A program made the translations under genes and the position numbers. Below the pieces are notes generated by a model. It searched no databases. It was not told the origin of the DNA and saw only the letters and a program-made list of their open reading frames with translations. 21,534 bases of DNA from JAUMBM01 sp964441755 (GTDB lineage: Bacteria > Bacteroidota > Bacteroidia > Chitinophagales > Saprospiraceae): contig CAYTVG010000034.1 in NCBI GenBank assembly GCA_964441755.1, positions 1 to 21,534 of the forward strand, given 5' to 3'. This document shows positions 1 through 7,657 of the stretch, one piece after another; the first letter of the stretch is position 1; the number at the start of each line of letters is the position of its first letter.

Positions 1-1430
1 GTGCGGGCAGTACAGACGGCTCATTTACCCTGCAGCTATCGAGTGCTTACTGCAGCGGGGGCAGCTTTGATGTGCGGATGATTGAGGCCGCAACAGGCGC
101 TACAAGACTGCTGGGCAGCAATGTGACGCTGCCTGCCAGCATAGCGGTGGCGAATGTGGGTGTAGGCAGCTACGGCATAGAGCTGTCGATCGCAAGTGCG
201 GGCGGCTGCAATGTGGCCACCAGCTGCTACCCTGCGCTGACACCCGGGGTAGCGGTGCTCATCAGTCAGGATGCGACGCCTCCGGTGCTGGTGGTGCGCG
301 ACGGTAACCAGCAATTGCAGCAGCAACTGCAGCAGGCTTACAGCGCCGATGCCGATGACTGCGCAGCCAACCTAAGCTGGACGGTGGAAGTGCAGGACAA
401 CTGCAGTCTGCCGGGCTACCGGCCGACGCTGGCAGCGGTGCTGACGGCGGTGGGGGTATCCCCAGCCCCGGCGCTGAGCGTGACAGGCCCCGATGCGAAT
501 CAGCGCTACAGCCTGTCGATGCGCCTGCCGGTGGGCAGCCACCGGCTGGAGCTGACGGGTACGGACACCGACGGCAATGAGACGGTTATTAGCTATACAT
601 TTGATATTATGGACAACACAGCCCCGGTGGCAGTATGCCGCGATGCAACGGTAGCCCTGGGGACAGACGGAACATTCACACTAACGGGAGAACTGCTGGA
701 CGGCGGCTCCACCGACAACTGCGGCATTACGAGCCGGACAGTGGAAGGCGGCAGCCTGCTGAGCTGTGCGCAGGCCGGAGAAGAGGTGGTGCGCAGCCTG
801 CGGGTGACGGACGCTGCGGGCAACAGCAGCAGCTGCGAAGCCGTCATCACGGTTGATGGCGGCAGCGGCCTGCCTGCCGGCTGGCAGGCAGTATCCGTGG
901 GCGGCACTACGGGCAGTGTAGACTGGGGAGCCTGCAGCGATGAGCTGGTGATCAGTGCAGCGGGCACGCTGGGCGGCGGTAACGACGCCTACTACGGCGT
1001 ACAGCGGCAGCTGTGCGGCGATGGCGAGCTGCGGGCGCGGATCGTAGGGCTTACCGGCAGCGGCTGGGGCGGCATACAGCTGCGGGAGACCAATGCGGTG
1101 CTGTCGAAAAAGGTGCTGCTGAAAAACAACATGCTGCCCTTCATCCGGCGCGAGGTGAGAAGCCAGACGGGCGGGCAGCTGCAGTCACAGCAGCTTTTTT
1201 TACCCAACCAAAGCTGGCTGCGGCTGGTGCGCAGCGGCAATGATTTTATAGGCTACAGCTCGGCCGACGGCCAGAGCTGGCAGTCGATTTTCTTCTTTGC
1301 CATCCCGATGGGGCAGTGCGTCGAGCTGGGGCTGTTTGCAGAGAGCACAGGCAGTGAACAGGCGGTGGTGCGCTTTACGGATGTGCAGGTGATTGGATTA
1401 TCGGAAGGCACTGGCGATGATCCGGCCTAT
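1..1430 (+). repeat. Direct repeat, copy 1 (paralogous coding sequence)
   Basis: This stretch aligns without gaps to 17967-19396 at a constant offset of 17966. Positions 1-338 and 1289-1430 show scattered substitutions, for example around 100-120 and 211-225. From 339 to 1288 I see no difference between the copies when comparing by eye. Homology collapses after the shared DDPAYL codons at about 1430. The left boundary is outside the window. Confidence 0.92.
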
Positions 1431-1805
1431 CTGTCGGGGGACACAGAGATGATGCATACAGGAAGCAACGCTGCTCATCGGCCTGAGGTCGCACCACAGT
1501 CATCGTCCCAGTCCGTCTATGCCGATCCTGTATATGATGCAAACCTTGCTTACCAAGAGACAGGCGTTCAGTCACCATTGATTTCGATCTACCCCAATCC
1601 GGCATCGGAAGCAGTTCACATCGTCGGTGCGGCAGGTACGGAAGTTGAATGGTACAATCTGCTGGGTCAGCTTGTGCGGCGTGATCAGCTACGGGAGCAA
1701 GCTATGATGCTGTCTGTCTCGACTATGCGACAGGGCATTTACCGATTGCGATTATTGAAAGAAGGCAGACAGGTGGCGAGTCGGATACTATTGATTCAAT
1801 ATTGA
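1..1805 (+). CDS. T9SS-exported HYR/concanavalin-like surface protein, C-terminal part (5' end outside window)
   Basis: The frame is open to the left edge (first full codon at position 3) and ends at TGA 1803-1805, so the visible 600 residues are only the C-terminal part. An in-frame GTG at 72 is not a credible start, because homology to the 14720-19756 paralogue continues upstream of it. Visible order, in residues of the fragment: a Cys-rich beta region (1-200); an HYR/Ig-like repeat with TAPVAVCRD and TDNCG motifs (about 203-288); a concanavalin-type beta-sandwich resembling DUF1349, with GYSSADGQSW (about 288-465); a Ser/Gln-rich linker; and a T9SS sorting domain from about 526 with SIYPNPA, WYNLLGQ and GIYRLR. 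It should cross the outer membrane through T9SS and stay at the surface or be released. A role in adhesion is inference; no catalytic residues are evident. The linker and sorting domain differ clearly from the paralogue although the middle is identical. Confidence 0.88.
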   Translation, partial: AGSTDGSFTLQLSSAYCSGGSFDVRMIEAATGATRLLGSNVTLPASIAVANVGVGSYGIELSIASAGGCNVATSCYPALTPGVAVLISQDATPPVLVVRDGNQQLQQQLQQAYSADADDCAANLSWTVEVQDNCSLPGYRPTLAAVLTAVGVSPAPALSVTGPDANQRYSLSMRLPVGSHRLELTGTDTDGNETVISYTFDIMDNTAPVAVCRDATVALGTDGTFTLTGELLDGGSTDNCGITSRTVEGGSLLSCAQAGEEVVRSLRVTDAAGNSSSCEAVITVDGGSGLPAGWQAVSVGGTTGSVDWGACSDELVISAAGTLGGGNDAYYGVQRQLCGDGELRARIVGLTGSGWGGIQLRETNAVLSKKVLLKNNMLPFIRREVRSQTGGQLQSQQLFLPNQSWLRLVRSGNDFIGYSSADGQSWQSIFFFAIPMGQCVELGLFAESTGSEQAVVRFTDVQVIGLSEGTGDDPAYLSGDTEMMHTGSNAAHRPEVAPQSSSQSVYADPVYDANLAYQETGVQSPLISIYPNPASEAVHIVGAAGTEVEWYNLLGQLVRRDQLREQAMMLSVSTMRQGIYRLRLLKEGRQVASRILLIQY

Positions 1806-1954
1806 AAGATCGCTCTATAGTTGCCTGGTTCGGCTTTAGTATTTTATACTTCATGCTGTCAAGATTTGTGCGTAGCAGCGTACCGGAATGCAGTGGATTG
1901 TTGGTACTCTGGTGCAGTGCCATGCGCAAAATCTGGTGACTCGCAGGAGATTCT

Positions 1955-2015
1955 GCCTAAGCGTGCGATCAGAATTTTGGGACTCTGTCCCAAAATTCTG
2001 ATCGCACGCTTAGGC
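1955..2015. repeat. 29-bp perfect inverted repeat with 3-nt loop between convergent genes
   Basis: Arm 1955-1983 is exactly complementary to 1987-2015, with TCT as the loop. The arms start GCCTAAGCG and end at the loop with TTTTGGGAC. It sits between two converging genes (stops at 1805 and 2037), where a shared terminator would be expected. No T-run follows the stem on either strand, so it is not a textbook intrinsic terminator. It could act as a transcript-end stabiliser, a cruciform-forming site or a dispersed genomic repeat. Confidence 0.85.
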
Positions 2016-2032
2016 TTGATGCGAGGCATCAA
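2016..2032. repeat. Short 7-bp hairpin abutting the regulator stop codon
   Basis: TTGATGC (2016-2022) pairs perfectly with GCATCAA (2026-2032) around a GAG loop. It directly adjoins the 29-bp palindrome and lies two bases downstream of the minus-strand stop codon at 2035-2037. It may help define the 3' end of the regulator transcript. There is no T-run, so termination activity is uncertain. Confidence 0.55.
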
Positions 2033-2034
2033 CT

Positions 2035-5000
2035 TTAAAAATCTGAAGGATGCTTTCCAAACCTTTCTTTCATAAGGCGTGCAAAATACCAGGGCGTCTT
2101 GAATCCTACTGCAAAACACACCTGCATAACAGTCTCAAAGGTTCGTTCTTCAAGTAATTGTTTGGCCCTGATAAGTCGGAGTTCAGTGAGATACTGATTG
2201 GGCGTCATGCCTGTACAGGCCTTGAGTTTATTTTGCAGGGTGCGTTCAGTGATATTGAGTTTTTCAGCAAGCGCATGAACCGAGAAGTGTACATCGGCAA
2301 GCTGGTCGTTAACGATTGTCTCAACATCTTTCAGCCATTTTTGATCGTGAGAAATTACGGGCTCAACCACCGGATTTTCGCTGTGCTGCTGCGCTGCTTC
2401 TGTGCGCAGAGCTCTGCGTATTTCATATCTGTTCAGAAGATTATTCAAGCGGGCGGATAGTTCTTCCTCAATGAAGGGTTTCGTAAGGTAGTCATCTACG
2501 CCAAGTCTAAGTGCCTCCAGCCTGTCCTGCGACTCCACTTTGGCGGTGAGGAGTATGAAGGGGAGATCAAAGAATTTGCTTTTGACGATTTGTAACAGCT
2601 GGAGACCATCCATAGCAGGCATCATCAGGTCGGATAAAATGAGATCCACAGGCTGTTGGTTCAGTAATTCAAGAGCCCTTTCACCATTGTCTGCAACAAG
2701 GAGGTTGAACTCATCCGACAGTATGCTACAAAGATAGTTGAGCATATAAAGATCATCCTCTACTAACAGCAGACTGTACTTCTTGACGTTTTCGGCGAAA
2801 ATCAAAGCAGGGATTTCTGGTGTATTTTGCGTAAGGTGGATACCTGACTCAGCTGCTTCGGCTAAGTCGGAGGCCATTTTTACAGGAAAAAGCAGACTGA
2901 AAGTACTGCCCTTGCCAAGGGAGCTTTCAACACTAATCTCACCGCCAAATTGTCGAATATATTCTTTGCACAGACTCAGCCCGATGCCCGTACCTCCTTG
3001 CAACGTACTGCGGTGAATAGCAGATTGATAGTAGCGATCGAAAATATTGGGTAGATCCTCCGGGTGTATACCCTGGCCGTCATCAATGACTTGAAGAAGC
3101 AACTGATCTCCTGCCGGACAAACACTTAGTCGGATATTGCCGCCACCGTCGGTGTATTTAAAAGCGTTTCCCAGCAGATTATTGATAATCTTTTCCCACT
3201 TACGCTGATCAAGCATGAGTACCAGCTCATCCATACACTGGTAGTCAAAATGCAACTGAATTCGACGATGCCTCGCATAAGGTTTAAAATTGGAGACTAA
3301 ACGTTCGAGCAAAGGTCTTAAGGCTACGGGTTCTTCCTCTAATTGAAGTGACTGGGTTTCCATTTTCGACAAATCCAGCAACTCTTCCACTAAGTTGAGG
3401 ATTCGTAAGGCATTGCGTTGAATGTTGCGCAGGTAATCTTTGGAGGTGGACTCTTCCGCCCGGCCATGGAGAATACGGTCGATGGGACCCAGAATAAGTG
3501 TCAGAGGGGTTCGCAACTCGTGCGTAACGTTTGCAAAAAATCGGGACTTCATCTTGTCAAGGGAGAGTAATTCCTGCGCTTGTCGGCTGATGGTTTGTCG
3601 ATCGCTTTCGATGATTGCCAGGTTATTTTCAATTTGATGGGTTCTTTTGGCAACCTCTTTTTCAAGTTGAAGATTGTTGGCTCTCAGCTGTCGGTTGCGC
3701 AGATAACTGAAGAGGTAAACCAGACCGAAAAACAAGACAACCATCAGTGAGATGAATGGAAATCTGAGAAAATAAGGCCTTAGCACGGTCACTTGAATTT
3801 TCAGTGGTTTCCCCTGCCAACTGTTGCCTTTTTGATGGTACTTGATGAGAAGGTTGTTGTTACCATAGGGAAGATTGCTCAGGCGTATCACAGGTGAGGT
3901 TTGGTGTATCCAGTCTGAATGAACGCCATCAATCTTCCATGCATATACCAATCGGATGTTCTGTTCAAAGAGTAAGGGGGAAACACTAAGATCGACATAG
4001 GTATCTTCAGGGTGAATGACTATACCAGAGAGGGAGCATCCGTGATACGCTTGTGAAGTGTACTGGCCCGTTTTTATGGCAAAAGTTCGGGTGTTGATAA
4101 TGCGAATGGTTTTATCCCCCTTGTGTGGTTCAGTGATTTCATCCGGAAAAAAGGAGGTGACACCGTTCATGCCACCAAAGTACAGACGTCCGTCAGGTCC
4201 GCGTTGGTGTGAAAAGGTATTAAATTCATCACTCGGCAATCCATCTTTCCGGAAATAGGTCTGTACGCGCTTGCTGCTTATATGAAAACGCATCAGCCCT
4301 TCATCACTGGGCAGCCACATATAGCCCAGCCCATCAGGATAAACAGCATGGATGTTATTATTGGACAGACCTGCTGTCATATCGAATTGTTGAACATGTC
4401 CGGTTCCGGGATTCCAAATGATGAGTCCCGCTCCTCGGGTGGCCAACCAGAAGGTGCCGTTTGGGTCTTCATGTATGTGCTCTATTCGCTCCGGGGCATA
4501 CTTGCCTGCAGGGCTGAAATAATGGCCTTTTACCTTGCCTGTAAGTGAAAGGTTGTAAAGACCATTGGCTGTTCCAATCCATAGCCCTTGATGATTTTCA
4601 TGGATATCGAAAATTTTATGTGGAGACAGAGCTAGCAGATGTAGTTGCTGTCGGGCTGAATCGAGCGTATACAGACCAAACTCTGTGCCAGCGAGCTGTA
4701 TACCAGACCTAGTGGTGTGAAAAGTTGTTATGTGATGGTTGACGTTGTATATTGCTCGAAATTGAGTAATTATATTCGTATTCTCAGGATTAAGATAGGC
4801 TATGTTACCACCGTGAAAACCAATGATGAGGTGTTGATGCTGCTGTTGCAGGCATACCACTGCATCGTTTTGTGGAAAGCTGATGTTTTGATACGATTTG
4901 GACTGCAGATCAACCTTTTGAACGCCTCGACTACCCAGGGCCAGTAGGTAGTTATTATCTGCATGAAGGCCGCGCATGATGTAAGTCGGATTAAAATCGG

Positions 5001-6189
5001 AAAGATAGTTCACAAAGGGTAGCTTGCGCTCAATAACAAAGCGACTGATTCCATTGCTGTTGCTACCCCAAATACCTCCTTCCCGATCAACATATACGAT
5101 GCCCATACTGCTGATATCCGGATGCAGTTCGGACAGATTAAATGCTTTTCCCGATTGGGGGGAACTTAGGTACAGGTCATCTCCACGGTTTTCAAACTGG
5201 AAGCCATGTGCAATAAACGGACTAAAATTTCCTCTGACTTGTACGGAGCTAAACCAGCCTGTTGCGGGAAGCTGTTTTTGCCGGTGTACAATTAATCTCC
5301 CTGCCTCAGCCGAAAGTCGACCATAGTGGTCAATCACTGTTGATCCAACTTTGGCGTAGGCAATCCACAGGTGACGGTACTTATCTATCCAGTGACTGCT
5401 TACCACATATGGTTTCTCAGGCTTGAATGTATGCACAATTTGACTCCGGCTATCCACCAGTTTTATTTCTTGCTCTGCTATCAACCATCGTCCACGGCCG
5501 GGCGCCGGAGCCCAGATCTCAGCCTCAGCCTTGGGTTGCTTGTACTCGAAAAGTCGATTTACTTTTCCATCGAAATGGTAGCCTACCTGAGGAGAACCCA
5601 TCCAGATTTCGCCCTCAATGTTGTGAAAAATAAACGGAAATACGGGAGAGGGTATTTTAACAACTTCCTCACCCGGAAAATAGTCTTCAAGGGCTAATAC
5701 TTCTTCGCTGCAAGGGTTGTAAACATCAATAGTCATGTAACCACTCTTTGACTTGAATATCCAGATATTACCCTTTTTGTCTTCCCCAAGGCTCGTTATG
5801 TGCACACCGTAAAAGTATCGTGGTGGCAGATTTATTTTTCGAAAAGAAAGGCCATCGAAGGTAAACAAACCCGTTTGGGACGCCATCCACATGACGCCAT
5901 CGCTGTCTTGAAAATAACAATAAACTGTCCAATCGGGAACACCATCCCGGGAGTTCCATTGATGCCTTATAAGGTGATAAGAGGCAGTTGTGTCTCTGAC
6001 ACGAGAAATACCTGTTGCCTGGGCAGTCGAAGAAACGGAGCTGCCAATGGTGAAGAAAAACAGTGTTAGCAGCAACCAGCTTAGGCGAGCACACAAGGCC
6101 AACAGCCCTCCGCGGCAAATGATAGTATTCAGGCGGCCTGATGATACTATCCGCCGATTCCCATCTGTATCTATCGTGTTATGTAACAT
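2035..6189 (-). CDS. Hybrid two-component system protein (periplasmic beta-propeller sensor, histidine kinase, receiver, AraC regulator)
   Basis: This 1384-residue inner-membrane protein joins sensing, phosphotransfer and DNA binding in one chain. The N-terminus has a hydrophobic export signal at about 35-50 ending STAQA, preceded by an unusually long leader; the ATG at 6187-6189 is the only reasonable Met. Reg_prop-type propeller blades follow (TGLFTFDGL, GIWGSNSNGISRF, LWIGTANGLYNL, GYMWLPSDEGLMRF) to about 700, then a Y_Y_Y domain (about 715-801) and a membrane helix (about 809-829) leading into a coiled linker. The kinase has the H-box THELRTP with His about 890, the N-box NNLLGNAFKYT, and the G-boxes DDGQG and GGTGIGLSL. 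The receiver (about 1136-1255) has VEDD, the acceptor Asp about 1187 in SDLMMP, and Lys about 1237 in TKPF. An AraC helix-turn-helix closes the protein (1283-1384). All key residues are present, so it should be active. Such proteins usually control polysaccharide-use or surface genes; here the nearest candidate target is the divergent operon at 6715. Confidence 0.95.
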   Translation of the reverse strand: MLHNTIDTDGNRRIVSSGRLNTIICRGGLLALCARLSWLLLTLFFFTIGSSVSSTAQATGISRVRDTTASYHLIRHQWNSRDGVPDWTVYCYFQDSDGVMWMASQTGLFTFDGLSFRKINLPPRYFYGVHITSLGEDKKGNIWIFKSKSGYMTIDVYNPCSEEVLALEDYFPGEEVVKIPSPVFPFIFHNIEGEIWMGSPQVGYHFDGKVNRLFEYKQPKAEAEIWAPAPGRGRWLIAEQEIKLVDSRSQIVHTFKPEKPYVVSSHWIDKYRHLWIAYAKVGSTVIDHYGRLSAEAGRLIVHRQKQLPATGWFSSVQVRGNFSPFIAHGFQFENRGDDLYLSSPQSGKAFNLSELHPDISSMGIVYVDREGGIWGSNSNGISRFVIERKLPFVNYLSDFNPTYIMRGLHADNNYLLALGSRGVQKVDLQSKSYQNISFPQNDAVVCLQQQHQHLIIGFHGGNIAYLNPENTNIITQFRAIYNVNHHITTFHTTRSGIQLAGTEFGLYTLDSARQQLHLLALSPHKIFDIHENHQGLWIGTANGLYNLSLTGKVKGHYFSPAGKYAPERIEHIHEDPNGTFWLATRGAGLIIWNPGTGHVQQFDMTAGLSNNNIHAVYPDGLGYMWLPSDEGLMRFHISSKRVQTYFRKDGLPSDEFNTFSHQRGPDGRLYFGGMNGVTSFFPDEITEPHKGDKTIRIINTRTFAIKTGQYTSQAYHGCSLSGIVIHPEDTYVDLSVSPLLFEQNIRLVYAWKIDGVHSDWIHQTSPVIRLSNLPYGNNNLLIKYHQKGNSWQGKPLKIQVTVLRPYFLRFPFISLMVVLFFGLVYLFSYLRNRQLRANNLQLEKEVAKRTHQIENNLAIIESDRQTISRQAQELLSLDKMKSRFFANVTHELRTPLTLILGPIDRILHGRAEESTSKDYLRNIQRNALRILNLVEELLDLSKMETQSLQLEEEPVALRPLLERLVSNFKPYARHRRIQLHFDYQCMDELVLMLDQRKWEKIINNLLGNAFKYTDGGGNIRLSVCPAGDQLLLQVIDDGQGIHPEDLPNIFDRYYQSAIHRSTLQGGTGIGLSLCKEYIRQFGGEISVESSLGKGSTFSLLFPVKMASDLAEAAESGIHLTQNTPEIPALIFAENVKKYSLLLVEDDLYMLNYLCSILSDEFNLLVADNGERALELLNQQPVDLILSDLMMPAMDGLQLLQIVKSKFFDLPFILLTAKVESQDRLEALRLGVDDYLTKPFIEEELSARLNNLLNRYEIRRALRTEAAQQHSENPVVEPVISHDQKWLKDVETIVNDQLADVHFSVHALAEKLNITERTLQNKLKACTGMTPNQYLTELRLIRAKQLLEERTFETVMQVCFAVGFKTPWYFARLMKERFGKHPSDF

Positions 6190-6246
6190 GTCTATGCATG
6201 GTATGAATATAAATTGCCCGCCGGCTCAGCAAGCAAACTTGATTCA

Positions 6247-6254
6247 CAAACATA
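6247..6254 (-). promoter_or_regulatory. Candidate Bacteroidota -7 element for the hybrid regulator
   Basis: Read on the minus strand, the sequence is TATGTTTG, a full match to the TAnnTTTG consensus used by the primary sigma factor of Bacteroidota. It would give a leader of roughly 50 nt before the ATG at 6189. The nearest TTTG that could serve as the -33 box (6281-6284) is 26 bp away, longer than usual, so the call is tentative. Confidence 0.35.
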
Positions 6255-6656
6255 AAATTTTGATAGCATTCGACAGCGGGCAAATTGGCCCGGGAATGGC
6301 CTAAATTGATGATTACAGGGCGTTTTTCGGATTTGTTGTCTGTTTTTTCGGAATTGTTTAAAGGGCTTCAATCCATCTTTGCGATAAGAAATAAAGCGGT
6401 ACTTATTAGAAACTAACACCCTTTACGGCATTGTATTTTCTATTGGCTTTGGGTTAGTGAATCGGTAATCAGTACCTGTGAGATTCACCTTATCAGACGC
6501 GATACTCACTCTCTTCATAATTGCGCATGATAAGAGGCCTTTAATCCGAGACCGATAAGCGGGTAACATTGCGAGCAACATCCATTGGCGTGCGCAGCAT
6601 TCCTTAGGTTGAATTTACAGCAGGCTGCTGCAGGCGGCGATGCCGTCTGGATAATC

Positions 6657-6685
6657 TTGTGCTCCCTGAGCGCACTGTAATTTTT
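6657..6685 (+). promoter_or_regulatory. Candidate promoter of the collar/LamG operon
   Basis: TTG at 6657-6659 is followed after 18 bp by TAATTTTT at 6678-6685, which matches TAnnTTTG at all but the last base. The spacing suits a Bacteroidota promoter and would leave a leader of about 20-25 nt, AT-rich and without a Shine-Dalgarno sequence, before the ATG at 6715. Confidence 0.35.
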
Positions 6686-6714
6686 TTGTCATTTCATAAT
6701 TTAAATGATATTCT

Positions 6715-7605
6715 ATGAAAAATTGGCTTAAAATTTTCGTCGTAACGCTCATGGGGGCGCTTTGTAGTTCGCAGTTGACCGCGCAGGAGTCACCTACCAT
6801 AAGCATTCAGGGGACATTAAAAGATGCGACGGGTTCTTCGGTGGATGATGGTACGTACACCGTAACCTTCCGGCTTTTTAATGTAGAGTCAGGCGGAAGC
6901 GCAGTCTGGCAGGAGGAAGCTCCTGTGGAGGTAGTTGGGGGTATCTATACGCACTACTTAGGAAGTGTAACGCCCCTGAATCCTGCCAACTTTGGCAATG
7001 TGCTTTACCTCGGACTGAAAGTCGGCAACTATGAACTGAATCCCCGCACAAAGCTGACGTATGCGCCTTACACTATTGCGTCTGCGACAGTTGTGTGCTC
7101 AGGTGCCGTGGGAGATGTTAAGTACTCAGTATTGAACCCCACGCAGTTTGCCGCTGTCAATGGCGACTGCTGGGTACCTTTTGACGGTCGTGCACTGGCC
7201 GGCAACTCACAATTGCGGCAGATCACGGGCTGGTCGAATTTGCCCGATGTGGGAGGAACCTTCCTGCGGGCGCAGGAATTTCCGGGTTCGCCCGACAGAG
7301 ATCCGGGGCGTACGAGTGGCTCAGCGATAGCAAGTGTGCAGGCAGAGGAACTAAAGAGCCATGGGCATAATGTCAGCGGGGAGGGGTTGTATGTTTTTCC
7401 GTTGGATGCTATTAGCGCTATAGGCACTTCTAATACTGTTAATGTAGAGATACTGACAAGGACTGCTAGTATCGGAATTTTTCCAGGTTCACCTTTCGCC
7501 ATTAATTTTAATCCTTATGGCGGCGGAGGATCTATCAGTAACAGTGGCGGCGCTGAGACACGACCTGTCAACACGAACTTATGGGTATACATCAGAATCA
7601 ATTGA
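6715..7605 (+). CDS. Secreted phage-tail-collar-domain protein
   Basis: A 296-residue protein with a clear Sec signal peptide (MKNWLKIFVV..., probable cleavage after LTAQ at residue 24). Residues about 28-120 form a beta-rich N-terminal domain common in secreted Bacteroidota proteins (GTLKDATG, GTYTVTFRLFN, LTYAPY). Residues about 133-296 resemble tail-collar/microcystin-dependent-protein C-termini: a GDV opening, WVPFDGRAL, LPDVGGTFLRA, EELKSHGHNV and the terminal ETRPVNTNLWVYIRI. In phage, this type of domain belongs to tail-fibre tips; no other phage genes occur here, so this is a chromosomal surface protein using the fold. Cys128 and Cys152 are the only cysteines after the signal peptide and could pair. 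No sorting domain is visible, so its route beyond the periplasm is unclear. It lies 52 bp upstream of the giant LamG gene on the same strand, probably as an operon. Function is unknown; binding to a surface polymer or partner protein is inference. Confidence 0.85.
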   Translation: MKNWLKIFVVTLMGALCSSQLTAQESPTISIQGTLKDATGSSVDDGTYTVTFRLFNVESGGSAVWQEEAPVEVVGGIYTHYLGSVTPLNPANFGNVLYLGLKVGNYELNPRTKLTYAPYTIASATVVCSGAVGDVKYSVLNPTQFAAVNGDCWVPFDGRALAGNSQLRQITGWSNLPDVGGTFLRAQEFPGSPDRDPGRTSGSAIASVQAEELKSHGHNVSGEGLYVFPLDAISAIGTSNTVNVEILTRTASIGIFPGSPFAINFNPYGGGGSISNSGGAETRPVNTNLWVYIRIN

Positions 7606-7657
7606 TGATGCACTTGGTAATTGATGATACGATTTGTTAACCAATTGCATACAAAGT

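Larger units (their letters stand above)
6190..6714. other. Divergent intergenic region, 525 bp
   Basis: This gap separates the divergent regulator and collar-protein genes and must carry both promoters. It holds a candidate -7 element for each direction, annotated separately. The hexamer GATAAG occurs at 6383-6388, 6529-6534 and 6554-6559, with its inverse CTTATC at 6489-6494; these may be chance or regulator sites. The short open frames here do not look like proteins, and I see no RNA gene. Confidence 0.6.

Noticed and set aside
1821..2119. Short overlapping open frames on both strands between the convergent genes
   Set aside because: They run through the 29-bp palindrome, so both strands read the same RAIRILG peptide; one also overlaps the regulator 3' end.
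6192..6419. Minus-strand open frame of 75 codons upstream of the regulator
   Set aside because: No recognisable motif, and it covers the candidate promoter of the regulator.
6715..7605. Prophage or contractile injection system suggested by the tail-collar domain
   Set aside because: There are no other tail, sheath, baseplate, capsid, integrase or packaging genes in the window, and the protein has a Sec signal peptide.
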